This document shows, piece after piece, positions 1-15,324 of a stretch of 64,000 nucleotides of DNA. The notes under the pieces were generated by a model. The model was given only the letters and a program-made list of their open reading frames with translations, had not been told where the DNA came from and searched no databases. Made by a program: the position numbers and the translations under genes. The stretch's first letter is position 1; the number at the start of each line of letters is the position of its first letter. Origin of the DNA: Tethya wilhelma (lineage: Eukaryota > Porifera > Demospongiae > Tethyida > Tethyidae); assembly GCA_964030475.1 (NCBI GenBank), contig CAXIPT010000007.1:674253-738252 (forward strand), in the 5' to 3' direction.

Positions 1-484
1 TATGCATGAAAAAGCAACACATTATTACTTCCTCCATTTCAACAATATACACATGTGTATAATACATCCAAGACTTTGTGCATCGATTTTTATTTTTAAA
101 ACAATCTTACTGGAACTACAGAGTAGCCTGTAGGTATTCTCTCACTGTGGGAAGTCTTGTTTTCAGACATCACCACTTGACCACTAGATCCTGTCCTCAC
201 TTAGTGGTTTCAAGAGACCTCTTACTCAAAGTGGACAGATTTACCCACAATAATGGATCACAATAATGTTATTATAATAAAAATTCTGTAGTAATCAACA
301 TGCAGGAGGTGTCATAAATATTATTACTATTAAATAATAATTCTTAGTTTGGTGAATTTCAGGTTGGAAAAAAAAAGGATTACAACAAAAATAATAAGTT
401 ATAATCGAATATTATTAGATTCTGCATTAATTTTACACCAGGTCCTAACAATATGTTGCCTAATGCATGTGTGCAGTGCTCAGG
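1..484. other. AT-rich non-coding stretch
   Basis: No exon that I can recognise lies here. The stretch is AT-rich and follows the globin stop codon on the minus strand, so it probably holds the globin 3' UTR and spacer. The short open frames have no family resemblance and no good splice context. Confidence 0.5.
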
Positions 485-1557
485 CTATGCATCGAGTCCT
501 TCGTCCATTCCTTTCATCATTAGCTCTTGCACAATTTTGTAGAGAGTTACCCAGGCATCTTTGACTTCGTCAGTGAACTTGTCCCCAAGGCCAGTTGCTA
601 GTGTGTGTATCAATGCTTGTCCCACAGGCTGAAGAAACAAAGCAAACCAATCAAAGGCAATATAGAGAGATTGATGGATATTGTTATATAAATTCATCCT
701 ACATTATACATGTAGTGGTGCATTTCTTGAGTTTAGCTAAACAATTCATACATGCAGTCACACATGCAGACATATATACACTCACACACACACGTGTGAG
801 TCTTGTGACAACTCCTTTGACTATAAGAATTTCCGTTTGAGCCAATCTTTGAAGATTAGGAAAACACCATTATAAAGCTACTCCTTCCAAATGATAATTA
901 TCATTGTTGTCACCTGCATGGTCTCATATCCTTTAAACCCATTCAGCACTTAATTAGCACCCACAACACTCTTAATTTACCAGCAAAGGCTATACCTGTG
1001 CTAAAAGAGTTATCCTCTTTAGCTGATCACAGCATCACAGGAACACACTTGTTGCACAATATTTGTAACTGTTTGTATCTCATTAATGTACTTTATTGTC
1101 TCACATGTGAAAGCAACAAGTTTTGACTTCCCAATTTAATGAAAATGCAACATATTGATTATAAATAGTCACAATCCTGTGGTATATCAGTATGTATATA
1201 TTTGATTATCACTTTGTACTTATACATGTAGATCTAGACTTGCCTGAACATGCAGGCATTGAGAGGATTTCTTTAGGTTTGAGATTGTTTATTTGTGAAG
1301 ATAGAACATTTCGTGCAAGCAATAACCACTTACTGCAAAACTCTCTACTTGAACACTCTTCATGTTGTGTACGATGCCCAATTCTAACAGTGTTTCTGAC
1401 AATTCTTCGAGGTCACCTTTCTTCAACAGTTCAATGGCACCATCAACGCTTTCCATGACCTGGACGCCATGTTGTTTCAGTCCTTCGTTCTCCTCGGATA
1501 CCTTTGTGCCTTTGAATGGAAAGAGATCTTGCAGGTCAGGAGCTAGCTCAAACAGCC

Positions 1558-1621
<64 letters not shown>

Positions 1622-2307
1622 GTGTGTGTGTGTGTGTACTGCAATTGATTCAAATGTTAATGCTGTAAGCCAATAAATTATCGTTAGCCATGGAGTCCAG
1701 CTAGAATGCAGATTAGCTATATATACAAACAGTACCATGCAGCCACTTAACTTTATACAATGTCATAACACTTGCATATAAAAATTATACAGAATCTGTT
1801 TGGATCAAGTACAAAATGAGATGCACATAAATTGTCTTTTGCATGTCTTATTGGGATTGCATACTAAATGGATTCATTGTCGAAAATCTTATTGCTGCTG
1901 TTTGTTTTCAAACTTGCTCATTGTATAAGCTTCCTGTTTTCCAACAATCATGCCATAGGCCTGCCTAATTGCAGTACACATTTACCAATATATACAGTTT
2001 CATTCTAGCTTGGCAATGCAACCTGGTGAACTGGTATACACAGGATCAATATTATCAGTGTTTCATAGCAAAGTCAGCATAGCATGCATGATTGCAATAG
2101 CTGACAGGCCTATCATGTGAGCTTGACCATTGCAGTCACACACACCAAGCTAGAGCCTATATGTCTTTTGGACTCAGTTGCTTACTTTAGGAACATGATG
2201 ATGCCAGCCTGATCCAGTCCTACCGACGTCTTGACAAGGTCCCATGTCGACACGATGAGCTCCGCTTGTCTAGGAGTTACAGCTACAGGGGAGCCGTTCT
2301 CAGCCAT
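485..2307 (-). CDS. Neuroglobin-like globin, three exons, 162 aa
   Basis: The exons on the minus strand are 2307-2186, 1556-1334 and 628-485. All splice sites are GT-AG and the joined frame is open. The protein is 162 aa, close to the usual 150-160 for neuroglobin-type globins. Residues 1-41 give helix A, ending IIMFLK. Next come an LFELAPDLQDLFPF block (B-C-CD region) and LKQHGVQVM, whose His is the likely distal E7 residue. LLELGIVHN carries the likely proximal F8 His. PVGQALIHTL and FTDEVKDAWVTLY are G-H helix signatures. It should bind heme and O2 or similar ligands. There is no signal peptide, so it is probably cytosolic. Intron 1 ends in a long (AC)n tract directly before its acceptor. 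The start lies 266 bp from the divergent UPF0669 gene, so the two may share a promoter. Confidence 0.9.
1561..1638. repeat. (GT)n microsatellite in globin intron 1
   Basis: About 78 bp of GT on the plus strand, which is AC on the transcribed strand, ends next to the CTGCAG acceptor of globin exon 2. Confidence 0.95.
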
Positions 2308-2573
2308 ATATGATTTAGCTAGTTCTTCGCCGGTTGGTAGCTAATAGCCTGCGGAATTGATTGATGAAGGTACCACACAACTAATTTATGCACAGTGAAT
2401 GTAATTAGGTCTGTACCAATCCAGTTTAGTACGGATGTGAGCGAACTGCACAAACCCACAACAAAGACTTTGCTTGGCGTAAAGAACCTTTGTAGAAAAT
2501 GGGCGGGGATAGCTCCACCCATAAGTGTAAAGTTCAAAGGTCAATGCTCAACCAAACAAAAAGAACATGAAGA

Positions 2574-3377
2574 ATGCCTTGTAAACTGCTTTGTGACAGT
2601 TTCTCGTGGATTCTACTCCTTCTCTCTCTCCTACCTCACGCAGCAAGAACGTACAACATTCACGATGCCTTATCAGACACGATAGGAGCCGGTGACGTGC
2701 GCTATTACACAGTTGAATCGCAATCTCCGCTCATAGTCGCACTATTTTCTGACGTTGGAGATGCAGACATGTACGCTGCTGTGACTAGAGACAACCCAAA
2801 GCCTTCCTGTGATAGGTATGACGTCACCTCGACGTCCTGTGGACTGGACGTGATTCTCCTGGAGATGAACAAAGATGTAAGGAGAATGACAGTGGGTGTG
2901 TACGGTCATGTGAGGTACGAGAAGACCAAGTACAGACTCTATGTCATCGAACCGTCCCATGACGATATATCGAAACATCAGGTAGATGTGTGTGTGTGTG
3001 TGTTAGACAGCCAGTTAGAACTGTTTCATAAAGGTACTACCATTGTCCCATATTATCTATGGTCTGGTTAGCGAGACTACTCTAGTACCATAAGAACCGG
3101 ATTTTTGTCTTTTTCCTTGCTGCAGGTGTGGGACTGGGACCCAGAAGCATTGGAGAACAAGCTAGTCATCGATGTTGATCCACTGGTGTTGATAAACGAC
3201 CCGTCCATCCACAGTATCTTAGAGCAGCTGTCGGTGTGGGGCAGTGTGGAAGGAACAGCTGGAGCAGCCACAGTAGGAGGACAGAAGACAGAGAAAGAGG
3301 ACCAGAGAGGACCATTTGAGTGGATAGGAATTGTTTTGCTCAAAATAGTTGAGATTGCAATAGAGATTTTAGCCTGA
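2574..3377 (+). CDS. UPF0669 family secreted protein (C6orf120-like)
   Basis: There are two exons, 2574-2981 and 3126-3377, joined CAG|GTAGAT...TGCAG|GTG in phase 0, giving 219 aa. A hydrophobic signal segment (WILLLLSLLPHAART) covers about residues 11-26. The conserved family core follows: GAGDVRYYTVE, then DADMYAAVT, then SCGLD and VGVYGHVRYE. This matches the small secreted UPF0669/C6orf120 family, whose biochemical role is poorly known. The second exon adds about 83 residues that are longer than I recall for vertebrate members. It ends in a hydrophobic stretch (WIGIVLLKIVEIAIEILA) that could be a C-terminal anchor. The family call is firm; the anchor is inference. Confidence 0.8.
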
Positions 3378-3486
3378 TTGTGTTCACATTGTAGAAGCCA
3401 CACCTAATTTTAGTAAATGACACACCCACTCACCGTTGTTATGACAATGAACTTTGACCTTCACTGCAAACACTGTCTGGAGAGCC

Positions 3487-8499
<5,013 letters not shown>

Positions 8500-8556
8500 A
8501 ATCAGCTAGATCCATCAACCATATGAAATAGTGTTGTACTGCTTTGTGCATGCACC

Positions 8557-8594
<38 letters not shown>

Positions 8595-8767
8595 ACACAC
8601 ACATACATACATACATACATACATACACAGATATCAAGGACTAGGTCGCAAAAGATGATGATGGCTTTATAATTATATTGATATTATAGCTCTCGGGGTG
8701 TAATATCCATGCTTTATACTATGAACAATTAAAACTCAATACTTCTGAGAATGGAACAAGACTCTCT

Positions 8768-9276
8768 CTAATCAATCACAATTGGAATTATCGACATTGT
8801 TCTACTACTAATGACAGGGTCCTCCTCCTCACCACAGGAACTGGCGTGGATGTCTATCATGTAACTTGGAAACAGCTCCGAACACAACGGACACTCCACC
8901 ATCTTGGCCACATTATCAATGTTTATATCACACGTATTTGAGTCACTACAAGAATTACTATTATCTGTCACGGTAGAAATCTCACTCGAGTGGGTGTTGC
9001 TCGCACAACTTGTTTCTCCAGTTTGCTCGACCACTTTATCGAGTATTGCTTGACAGTTGGTTATGAGGCTGTTCAGTTTTCTCTTCTTTCCAAGCCACTT
9101 TCCTGGTGATCCCATATCGTCTTGATTAAAGGAGCTTCCCCTTTTTCGACGCTTTCCCCCTGCACCTGGTTTCCCACGGAACCTGTTCCCCCCCCACTTC
9201 ATCTCAGGCTCCTCACCTATCTCATAGTCATTGTCTGAAAAAAGATGGAGGAAAAAATTGTAACATACGAAAATCN

Positions 9277-9350
<74 letters not shown>

Positions 9351-10500
9351 ACAATCATACCATGTGATGCCATTCTCCCAAACGCCGCTGACACGTTTAA
9401 ATCCTGTTTCTTCAAGCTATACCCTGACATAAAATCCACCGTCGACTCTGCTTTGGGAAGCTCTGTCTTCAGAAGCTTCTTGCGTTCGTAGAGCGCCCCA
9501 CCAGGGCTGTCTTTGGATGGTGACTTGCTGGTGCTCTCTTTTAGGAAACGGCTTCTTACTTTCTCCAGAATAGGATTAGCTTGTTGCTCTTTACTGGATT
9601 TTCCTCGGACACAATTTCTAAAAAGTCTTGACTGTTTTTCGAGGCCAGAAAACTCAAAATCGTCTTGTTCATTTCTCTCTCTAACCGGCCGTTTTGGTGT
9701 CTTTGTTGCTGGTTTTGGTGTAGAAAGAGATGGGGGTTTATGCGACGATGTGTGAGGTGTGAGTGGTGAGGTGTGTGGAGGTGTGAGGAGGTGATGAGTG
9801 ATGCTGCTGTTTGTGCTCGAACTTCCCGATGACGATGGTGTACGCTGATCATGTGACTCGGTGAAGACGGCCACATACTGGAGTCCAAATTGAGCCTCCG
9901 GGCGGTACTTCTGAGCACACCTGATCTTCAAGACGTTCCACTTCTTACACACGGCGCTGGCCGAGAGACGCTCCTTGGGAAATGTCTTGGTTCTGGTCCT
10001 GCTCCGCCCGCCTTTGGATTCTGCCGGGGACATCAGCATTGAGGAGGGGAGTAGGGTGATAAAATCTCCAGGAGTGTCCGAATCACCGACCAATACCTCT
10101 ACAAAGGCTGACCCAAAGTTACCTGTACCAAAATGTAATTTTGGGAATGTGTTGTGGAAATATCATGCCCCAAGTGTGTTCAACACTCATAGTCATGTAT
10201 CATACATTCTGTGTGTACAGTCAATTAACTACTGGAAGAATTCTTAACAGCTTACAGATCTCGAGAGAAGTTATCCTGGTTCTCTTTGACAGCATGATGA
10301 CCACCTCAGTTCTTCCTGACTTGTCCTCGGGAGAACACAGCCACTTCTTGCCGCTTCCCATCTCAAGGAGATTACTGGCAGGGTTGGAATCATCCTGGGA
10401 CCAAACAGTAACAACTTCATCAAGTTGATATGATACAGGTAGCATTCTACCTTACCTCAGAGCTCACTGAAACAATCTTTTTGAAAGGAACTGGAGCCAT
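8768..10500 (-). CDS. XNDC1-like protein, XRCC1 N-terminal domain plus UBZ-type zinc finger (copy 1)
   Basis: The exons are 10500-10456, 10394-10256, 10122-9361 and 9234-8768, giving 470 aa. Residues 1-155 form an XRCC1 N-terminal-like beta-sandwich: VSVSSE, SNPASNLL, KKWLC, NFGSAFVEVLVG, LMSPAESKGGR, WNVLKIRCAQKY, then FGLQYVAVF. In XRCC1 this domain binds DNA polymerase beta and nicked DNA. No BRCT domain follows. Instead there is a long Ser/Thr/Pro linker, a basic segment (KPGAGGKRRKRG) likely to be a nuclear signal, and near the C-terminus VECPLCSELFP...IDIHASSC. That spacing fits a Rad18/UBZ4-type C2HC ubiquitin-binding finger. Partner binding to polymerase beta and ubiquitin is inference. 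The third intron contains a long (GT)n repeat on the transcribed strand and an N at 9276. Confidence 0.82.
9277..9352. repeat. (AC)n microsatellite, intron 3 of XNDC1-like copy 1
   Basis: On the transcribed minus strand it reads GT and follows the donor GTATGATTGTG. Copy 2 of the gene has a much shorter tract at 15849-15872. Confidence 0.95.
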
Positions 10501-10516
10501 AGCTTGTGTCTTTGGC

Positions 10517-10555
10517 TTTTTCCCGCCAATTTTTGCGCCCTGTTGTGTGACGTCA
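10517..10555 (-). promoter_or_regulatory. E2F-like and CRE/ATF-like sites upstream of XNDC1-like copy 1
   Basis: TTTCCCGCCAA (E2F consensus TTTSSCGC) and the palindrome TGACGTCA at 10548-10555 lie 20-55 bp upstream of the ATG. The same pair is kept upstream of copy 2. Such sites are typical of cell-cycle and DNA-damage promoters; use of them here is inference. Confidence 0.5.
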
Positions 10556-10894
10556 CATACTTCTAGCATGCATGAAGATTGACTTGACCTTTACCAAGTT
10601 CCAGCACTGACTATGTGTGTGAGGTAGCTTTGGAAGCTATTCCTGAGGACTTCAGATCAGGAGTGTTTCCTCAAGATTGATTCTGTGGTAATTCCATGTT
10701 AATCATAAGTGCCTACCATTCTGGCATTGAAATATTTCACTGGACTTCATTCATACTTGACTGGGTGTACTGAAATGTTTCCTCTCATGATCAAAGTTTC
10801 ATCTATAGTACTACACTGCTTCCATATAAAAAAACTACTGTTGATACTTATTCAGCAGCAGACTAACCAAACAAACCATTCAGAGCAGGCAACA

Positions 10895-12757
10895 ATGGCT
10901 GATCTTCACATGATATTGTCTAGTGGTGTCAGGTGAGGCTGCAATCAGAGCAAAACAATCATTTAGGTATATACAGCAATCATGAATATCTTTTAGTCGT
11001 GTGTGTGTGTAATCATTTAAATTTACAGTGACTGTAACTCTACAAGAAGTACGTCAAGTGTTACAGAAAACTTAAAGACTTGGCAAACTTGAAAATGGAA
11101 AACAGGTTCACTATAACTTTTAATACTGTGAATTTGCCTGATAGCTACCTGAGTGGCAGTCCGTGAAGGCTCATTATTATTTTTTTTTTTTGCTTTGCAT
11201 GAATGCAGATGGGTGGTCTGTTTGTTCCACATAACAGTATTGTTTTTTATGATTGAACAAACTTGTAAGTTATGGTTGGCACAGGCAGCTGCATATGAAC
11301 TATTACAGCAGCACTCACTGAGTTATACTGACTCTGCACTTACAATAGTGGGGTGCAGCGATGGACAATTGCAACTTAGTAACGGAGCTCTTGAAATTTG
11401 TGGGAATAATTCTCAATGGAAGAAAGTATGTGGATCAGGTTGGGGGCATTTGGATGCTGCTGTTGCCTGCAAACAACTTGGATATGATGGTATTATAATA
11501 TTATAGCCTTACATATACCCAGTCTCTCCCTTTTGATATTAGTATAGGCCATAAAAGGGGAGAGCCTCTAGGTACTGTATAGGTATTAATAACCGTATTA
11601 TATACATGCATATATACAATTGTTATGGTTTTGTTTTTGTTTCGTGTTTATGTAGGAGGCTACACAATTAACACACCACACTATGCCTATGGCAGTGGTG
11701 CAGTGAAATATCACTGTACTGGAAAGGAGAGTAGCCTGCAGAATTGTGAACAGGAACCCTATGAACTTTGTTCTGATGGAGTTAATATTACTTGTGTACA
11801 AAGAAATGTATCAGGTATTATAAATGCATGCATGTATAGCTGCATGAGCTAGAAACAAGACTTAAGTCTCAATAATCATTTCACAGATCCATGCAATTTC
11901 GGTGATATTCGTCTTTGGGGTGGTCAAAGTCCAAATGAAGGAAACATTGAACTCTGCACAGACACAGGAGTGTGGAGTGGTGTAAATGATTATTGGTGGC
12001 ACTATGCTGACGCTGTTGTGGCTTGCAGACAGCTAGGATACACAAACTCCTGTGAGAAATAGTCAATACAAGCAAGCAATTATTCACTACATTAATAGGG
12101 AAAACTTCACTATAACTTGTTATGGGAACAATAGGAATTATTAATGAGTTGGCCTACATTATCCGATCAAGCCTATATCACTTGTATGCTTGGTCCATCT
12201 ATATAATTATTATGTCAACTCATAAGACTTGTGTATAATTTTTACTACTCTATAAGAGCAGCACACAAGACTTATTCCTATAATTCATGCAGTTGCAATA
12301 TCAACCACTGGGAGTGAATATGGCCGAAGGCTGCAACCAGTTGTATATGGAGGGCAAAGTTGCAGGGGAAATGAAACTTCTCTTCACAATTGTGCAGTTA
12401 ACACAGGATTTGCACGATCGTATGGATTTAACAGTTACCATTCTGCAGCTGCTGCAGTTAATTGCATCAATAAACCAAAATTGAGTGGTAAGATGATTGG
12501 GTATAATAATTATTATTATTACAGCCACCACTGTGAATCAAATTATGGCATTGATTCAGAAATATTATTATACATGCAATTCTATTATACAGGAACATCA
12601 TGCAAAAATGGAAGTATTCGACTAGCTGGTGGTTATTCAAGTAACAATGGATTTGTTGAGATTTGTATTGATGGGCTATGGATTGGATTATGTAAACCTA
12701 GTAGTTCATATATAGAAGAAGTAGGATCTTACATCTGCCACCATTTGGGCTACAAGC
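10895..12757 (+). CDS. SRCR-domain secreted/receptor protein, gene A (3' end missing)
   Basis: The exons are 10895-10932, 11209-11264, 11349-11489, 11656-11814, 11887-12051, 12293-12487 and 12593-12757. After the first short exon, all internal junctions are phase 1. A start Met is followed by a hydrophobic signal segment (WVVCLFHITVLFFMI). Two complete SRCR domains follow, each encoded by two exons. Domain 1 has LQLSNGALEIC, WGHLDAAVACKQLGYD, then YHCTGKESSLQNC. Domain 2 has IRLWGG, ADAVVACRQLGY, then GNETSLHNC. A third domain begins (SIRLAGGYSSNNGFVEIC) but only its first half-exon is present. No partner exon is found before the transposase gene, so the gene looks truncated. SRCR proteins act in adhesion and innate recognition. 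The closest relative in the window is 23384-26185. Confidence 0.8.
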
Positions 12758-13399
12758 GTAAGACTTAGTTATGCTCTGTATAGTGGGTTTTTTGGGAAGG
12801 GGGGTGGGGTCACGGGGAATTTTCATGGTTTTCGTGGTTGAATGACAAACCACGAAATATTTACCCACAAATAAAGGCTGCATGGGGTGTGGTTAACCTG
12901 TTAAGACCGTACGTGACTACATGCAAGATTGTTTCCACAAATCAATAAAAATTTTACTGATCATGAAATCGGGTAGTGATAATTATACACTCTTTACAAT
13001 GATTCTCCATCAATGATGGGAAAAAAGAGTGTGGGGGTAACACTGTTTTATTCCTTCATATTAACATGGGAGAAAAGAGTGTGGGTACACTGTTTTTTGC
13101 CTTCTTAACCATGGGGGAAAAGAGTGTGGGGTACACTGTTTTTTCCCTTCTTAACCATGGGAGAAAAGAGTGTATAAAATCCTATATGTAGCTAATCCTG
13201 TATAGGAAGATCATAGTTTTTCAAATGCCTTTGATGTGCCTGTCATCTGTTTTTGATCAATTAACACTTCTTTTTAATAATTAGGGGATAAAGTAGTTTC
13301 TTTAAAGGTTGACAGCTAGCTATGGTGATGTCATTGAAGCTTGACAGGTTTTGATGAGTCTCCTTTGCTTATATAAGCCAGAATTAGTTAGGGAAAGGA
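12758..13399. other. Spacer between SRCR gene A and the transposase gene
   Basis: I see no exon here. The part at about 13010-13175 is a tandem repeat. The rest is AT-rich and includes short inverted TTCGTGGTT/AACCACGAA pieces near 12830-12860. Confidence 0.5.
13010..13175. repeat. Tandem repeat, ~48-bp unit, about 3.5 copies
   Basis: The unit contains GGGAAAAGAGTGTGGGG, TACACTGTTTTTT and CCTTCTTAACCAT. It repeats with small changes, and the last copy stops after AAAAGAGTGT. Confidence 0.8.
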
Positions 13400-14798
13400 A
13401 TGGAATACATGCCAAGTGCCATTGAGTTGGATGCCACTTTCAAAGCCTCCATTGAGTTGGATTACATGATCAATGTAGTCACATTTGATTATAAGACCCT
13501 TCAATGTAAGTTAATTATGCTTTTCTGTATATATCACTCAAGGATACATGAAGAAGAATGACTATATATATTCTCTTCCATAGGGATGGTTGTTGCTCGA
13601 ATCCGACTGAACAAGTTGGATGCTGCTGCTTACACAGTCTGCTTTAATGCACTGTTCCAGAAGGTGAAGGAGTTACACCCAGACTTTGTGGTAGGAGAAA
13701 CACTTCTTGGAATTCTTGCTGATTGGTCTGACACCCAAATCAAAGGGCTAGAAGATGCCATTGGTAAAGAGACAGTCACCAATGTAATGAAAGGTTGTCA
13801 GGTAAGTTTACTGTTATGTATATCCAATGCTGCATGCTTATACATGTTATGAACTGATGATTAATGCATGATTAATGCTTGTCCCCTATATATAGGTGCA
13901 CTTCATGAGGTCCGTGAAAAGAGTAGCCGAACGTCTAAAAGACTGCTCTGTGGAATCACAGAGGGTCTTCATTAGCCTTGGTTATGCTATTCTGGATGCA
14001 ACAACCACCAAGGAGGTGGAGTGCCTCTTTAAGGCTATGTGTGGTGAAACAGGGCTAGAAGAAGTTCAAGGATTTGTACCGAAAGCTAACAAAGGGTACA
14101 TATCCCAGCACAAACCCCAATGGTGGTCGAAGAGTTCCAAATGGGTAGAATGGTGGAGCAGGCCAAGACATTTGAGTTAGTCCATTAGTTTATTTCAAAT
14201 TTCAGGCTTTACTTCACATGTTTTTTTTTCCTATCTATATATATATATAGAAATGTTGTCACCAGCATTCTCTTCTCCAAGGAGAAAAAGAAGAAGAAAG
14301 ATTGCTGCCTTGAAAGTGACATATGACATTACAGACTGTGAACTTCAAATTGTAAAAAATGGACAAATGCTCACTGAACGTCACATCAACTCTGCCTCAG
14401 CACTGCTCAAGGAAGATTTTCCTGAGATCAAAGGCTTGCAGAACACACTGAACCACCAGAGAAAAGAAAAGGGGTTCCAAACTTCTGGTGACGGTACCAT
14501 ACAAATCCTCTATTGTGGTGATGAAGCAATGCATTGGGTAACAACCTGTTCATTGGATGACAAAGTCTACCTGTATGACAGCCTCCCCCGGAAGGGTGTG
14601 TCCAGTGAGTTGCAGACCCAGATCAGGGCTGTCTATGGCCAAGCCATACAAAGTGTCATTGTACAACAGCAATCGAATGGAGTTGACTGTGGATGTTTTG
14701 CAATTGCTTGGGCATTGCACCTAGCTCTTGGAGAGAAACCAGAGGAGATTGTACTGGACACCAAGAAGATGAGAGAAGGTTGGCTCAGCTCTCCTTGA
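13400..14798 (+). mobile_element. MULE-like transposase fused to Ulp1 (C48)-like protease, C-terminus replaced
   Basis: The exons 13400-13505, 13584-13801, 13896-14175 and 14251-14798 give 383 aa. Residues 1-110 resemble a MULE transposase catalytic core: ELDATFK (first acidic residue), VVARIRLNKLDAAAY, GILADWSD (second) and a C..H pair in GCQVHFMRSVKRVAERL. Residues 200-370 resemble a C48 cysteine protease. His is in EAMHWVTT, Asp in VYLYDSLP, Gln in VQQQSNG and Cys in GVDCGCFAIAWALHLALGEKP. Transposases joined to Ulp1-like proteases are known from plant MULEs and scattered animal elements. The last codons (MREGWLSSP, stop) come from the duplicated SANBR segment read in another frame, so the native end is lost. 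The N-terminal DNA-binding part is also missing. I found no terminal inverted repeats. Confidence 0.7.
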
Positions 14799-15090
14799 AG
14801 TTGCAACAGCAAATCAAAGCTCCAACCACCAATGCTAGTAGCCACACCCACAAGGAAGTGAGCTATGCTGGGGGGATCTTCAGTCGCCTGGAGGCACAGT
14901 TCAGAGTCCAACAGGCAGCCAAGGCAATGGCACTACAGAATACACAGCCAAACCCAAGGTTTGTAGATTGATGGAAGATAATAAAAAGGCATTTCAAATG
15001 GCAGCCTGCATGCCTGAGGTGTTTAGCTTTGTCCCCAGGCCCCTCCCTCCTGATGTGGCCATGATGTGTTATAGTAATGAGGAGGACTGA
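14770..15090 (+). pseudogene. Duplicated SANBR C-terminal exons, orphan
   Basis: This corresponds to SANBR exons 8162-8351 and 8448-8499, with AGGIFSRLEAQFR and the LPPDVAMMCYSNEED tail including the TGA. The upstream 13 exons are absent. It now sits behind the protease frame, which reads through its start in a different frame, so a SANBR product from this copy is unlikely. Confidence 0.85.
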
Positions 15091-15324
15091 AATCAGCTAA
15101 ATCAATCAACCATATGAAATAGTGTTGAACTGCTTTGTGCATGCACCCTACACACACACACACACATACACACGCACACACACATACACAGATATCAAGG
15201 ACTAGGTCGCAAAAGATGATGATGGCTTTATACATTGATATTATAGCTCTCGGGGTGTAATATCCATGCCTTATACTATGAACAATTAAAACTCAATACT
15301 TCTGAGAATGGAAAAAGACTCCCA

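Noticed and set aside
8768..10093. A single unspliced 441-codon XNDC1-like frame
   Set aside because: The repeat between 9235 and 9360 happens to be open. Copy 2, with a shorter repeat, shows the intron clearly, with GTATGA donor and TTTTCAG-type acceptor.
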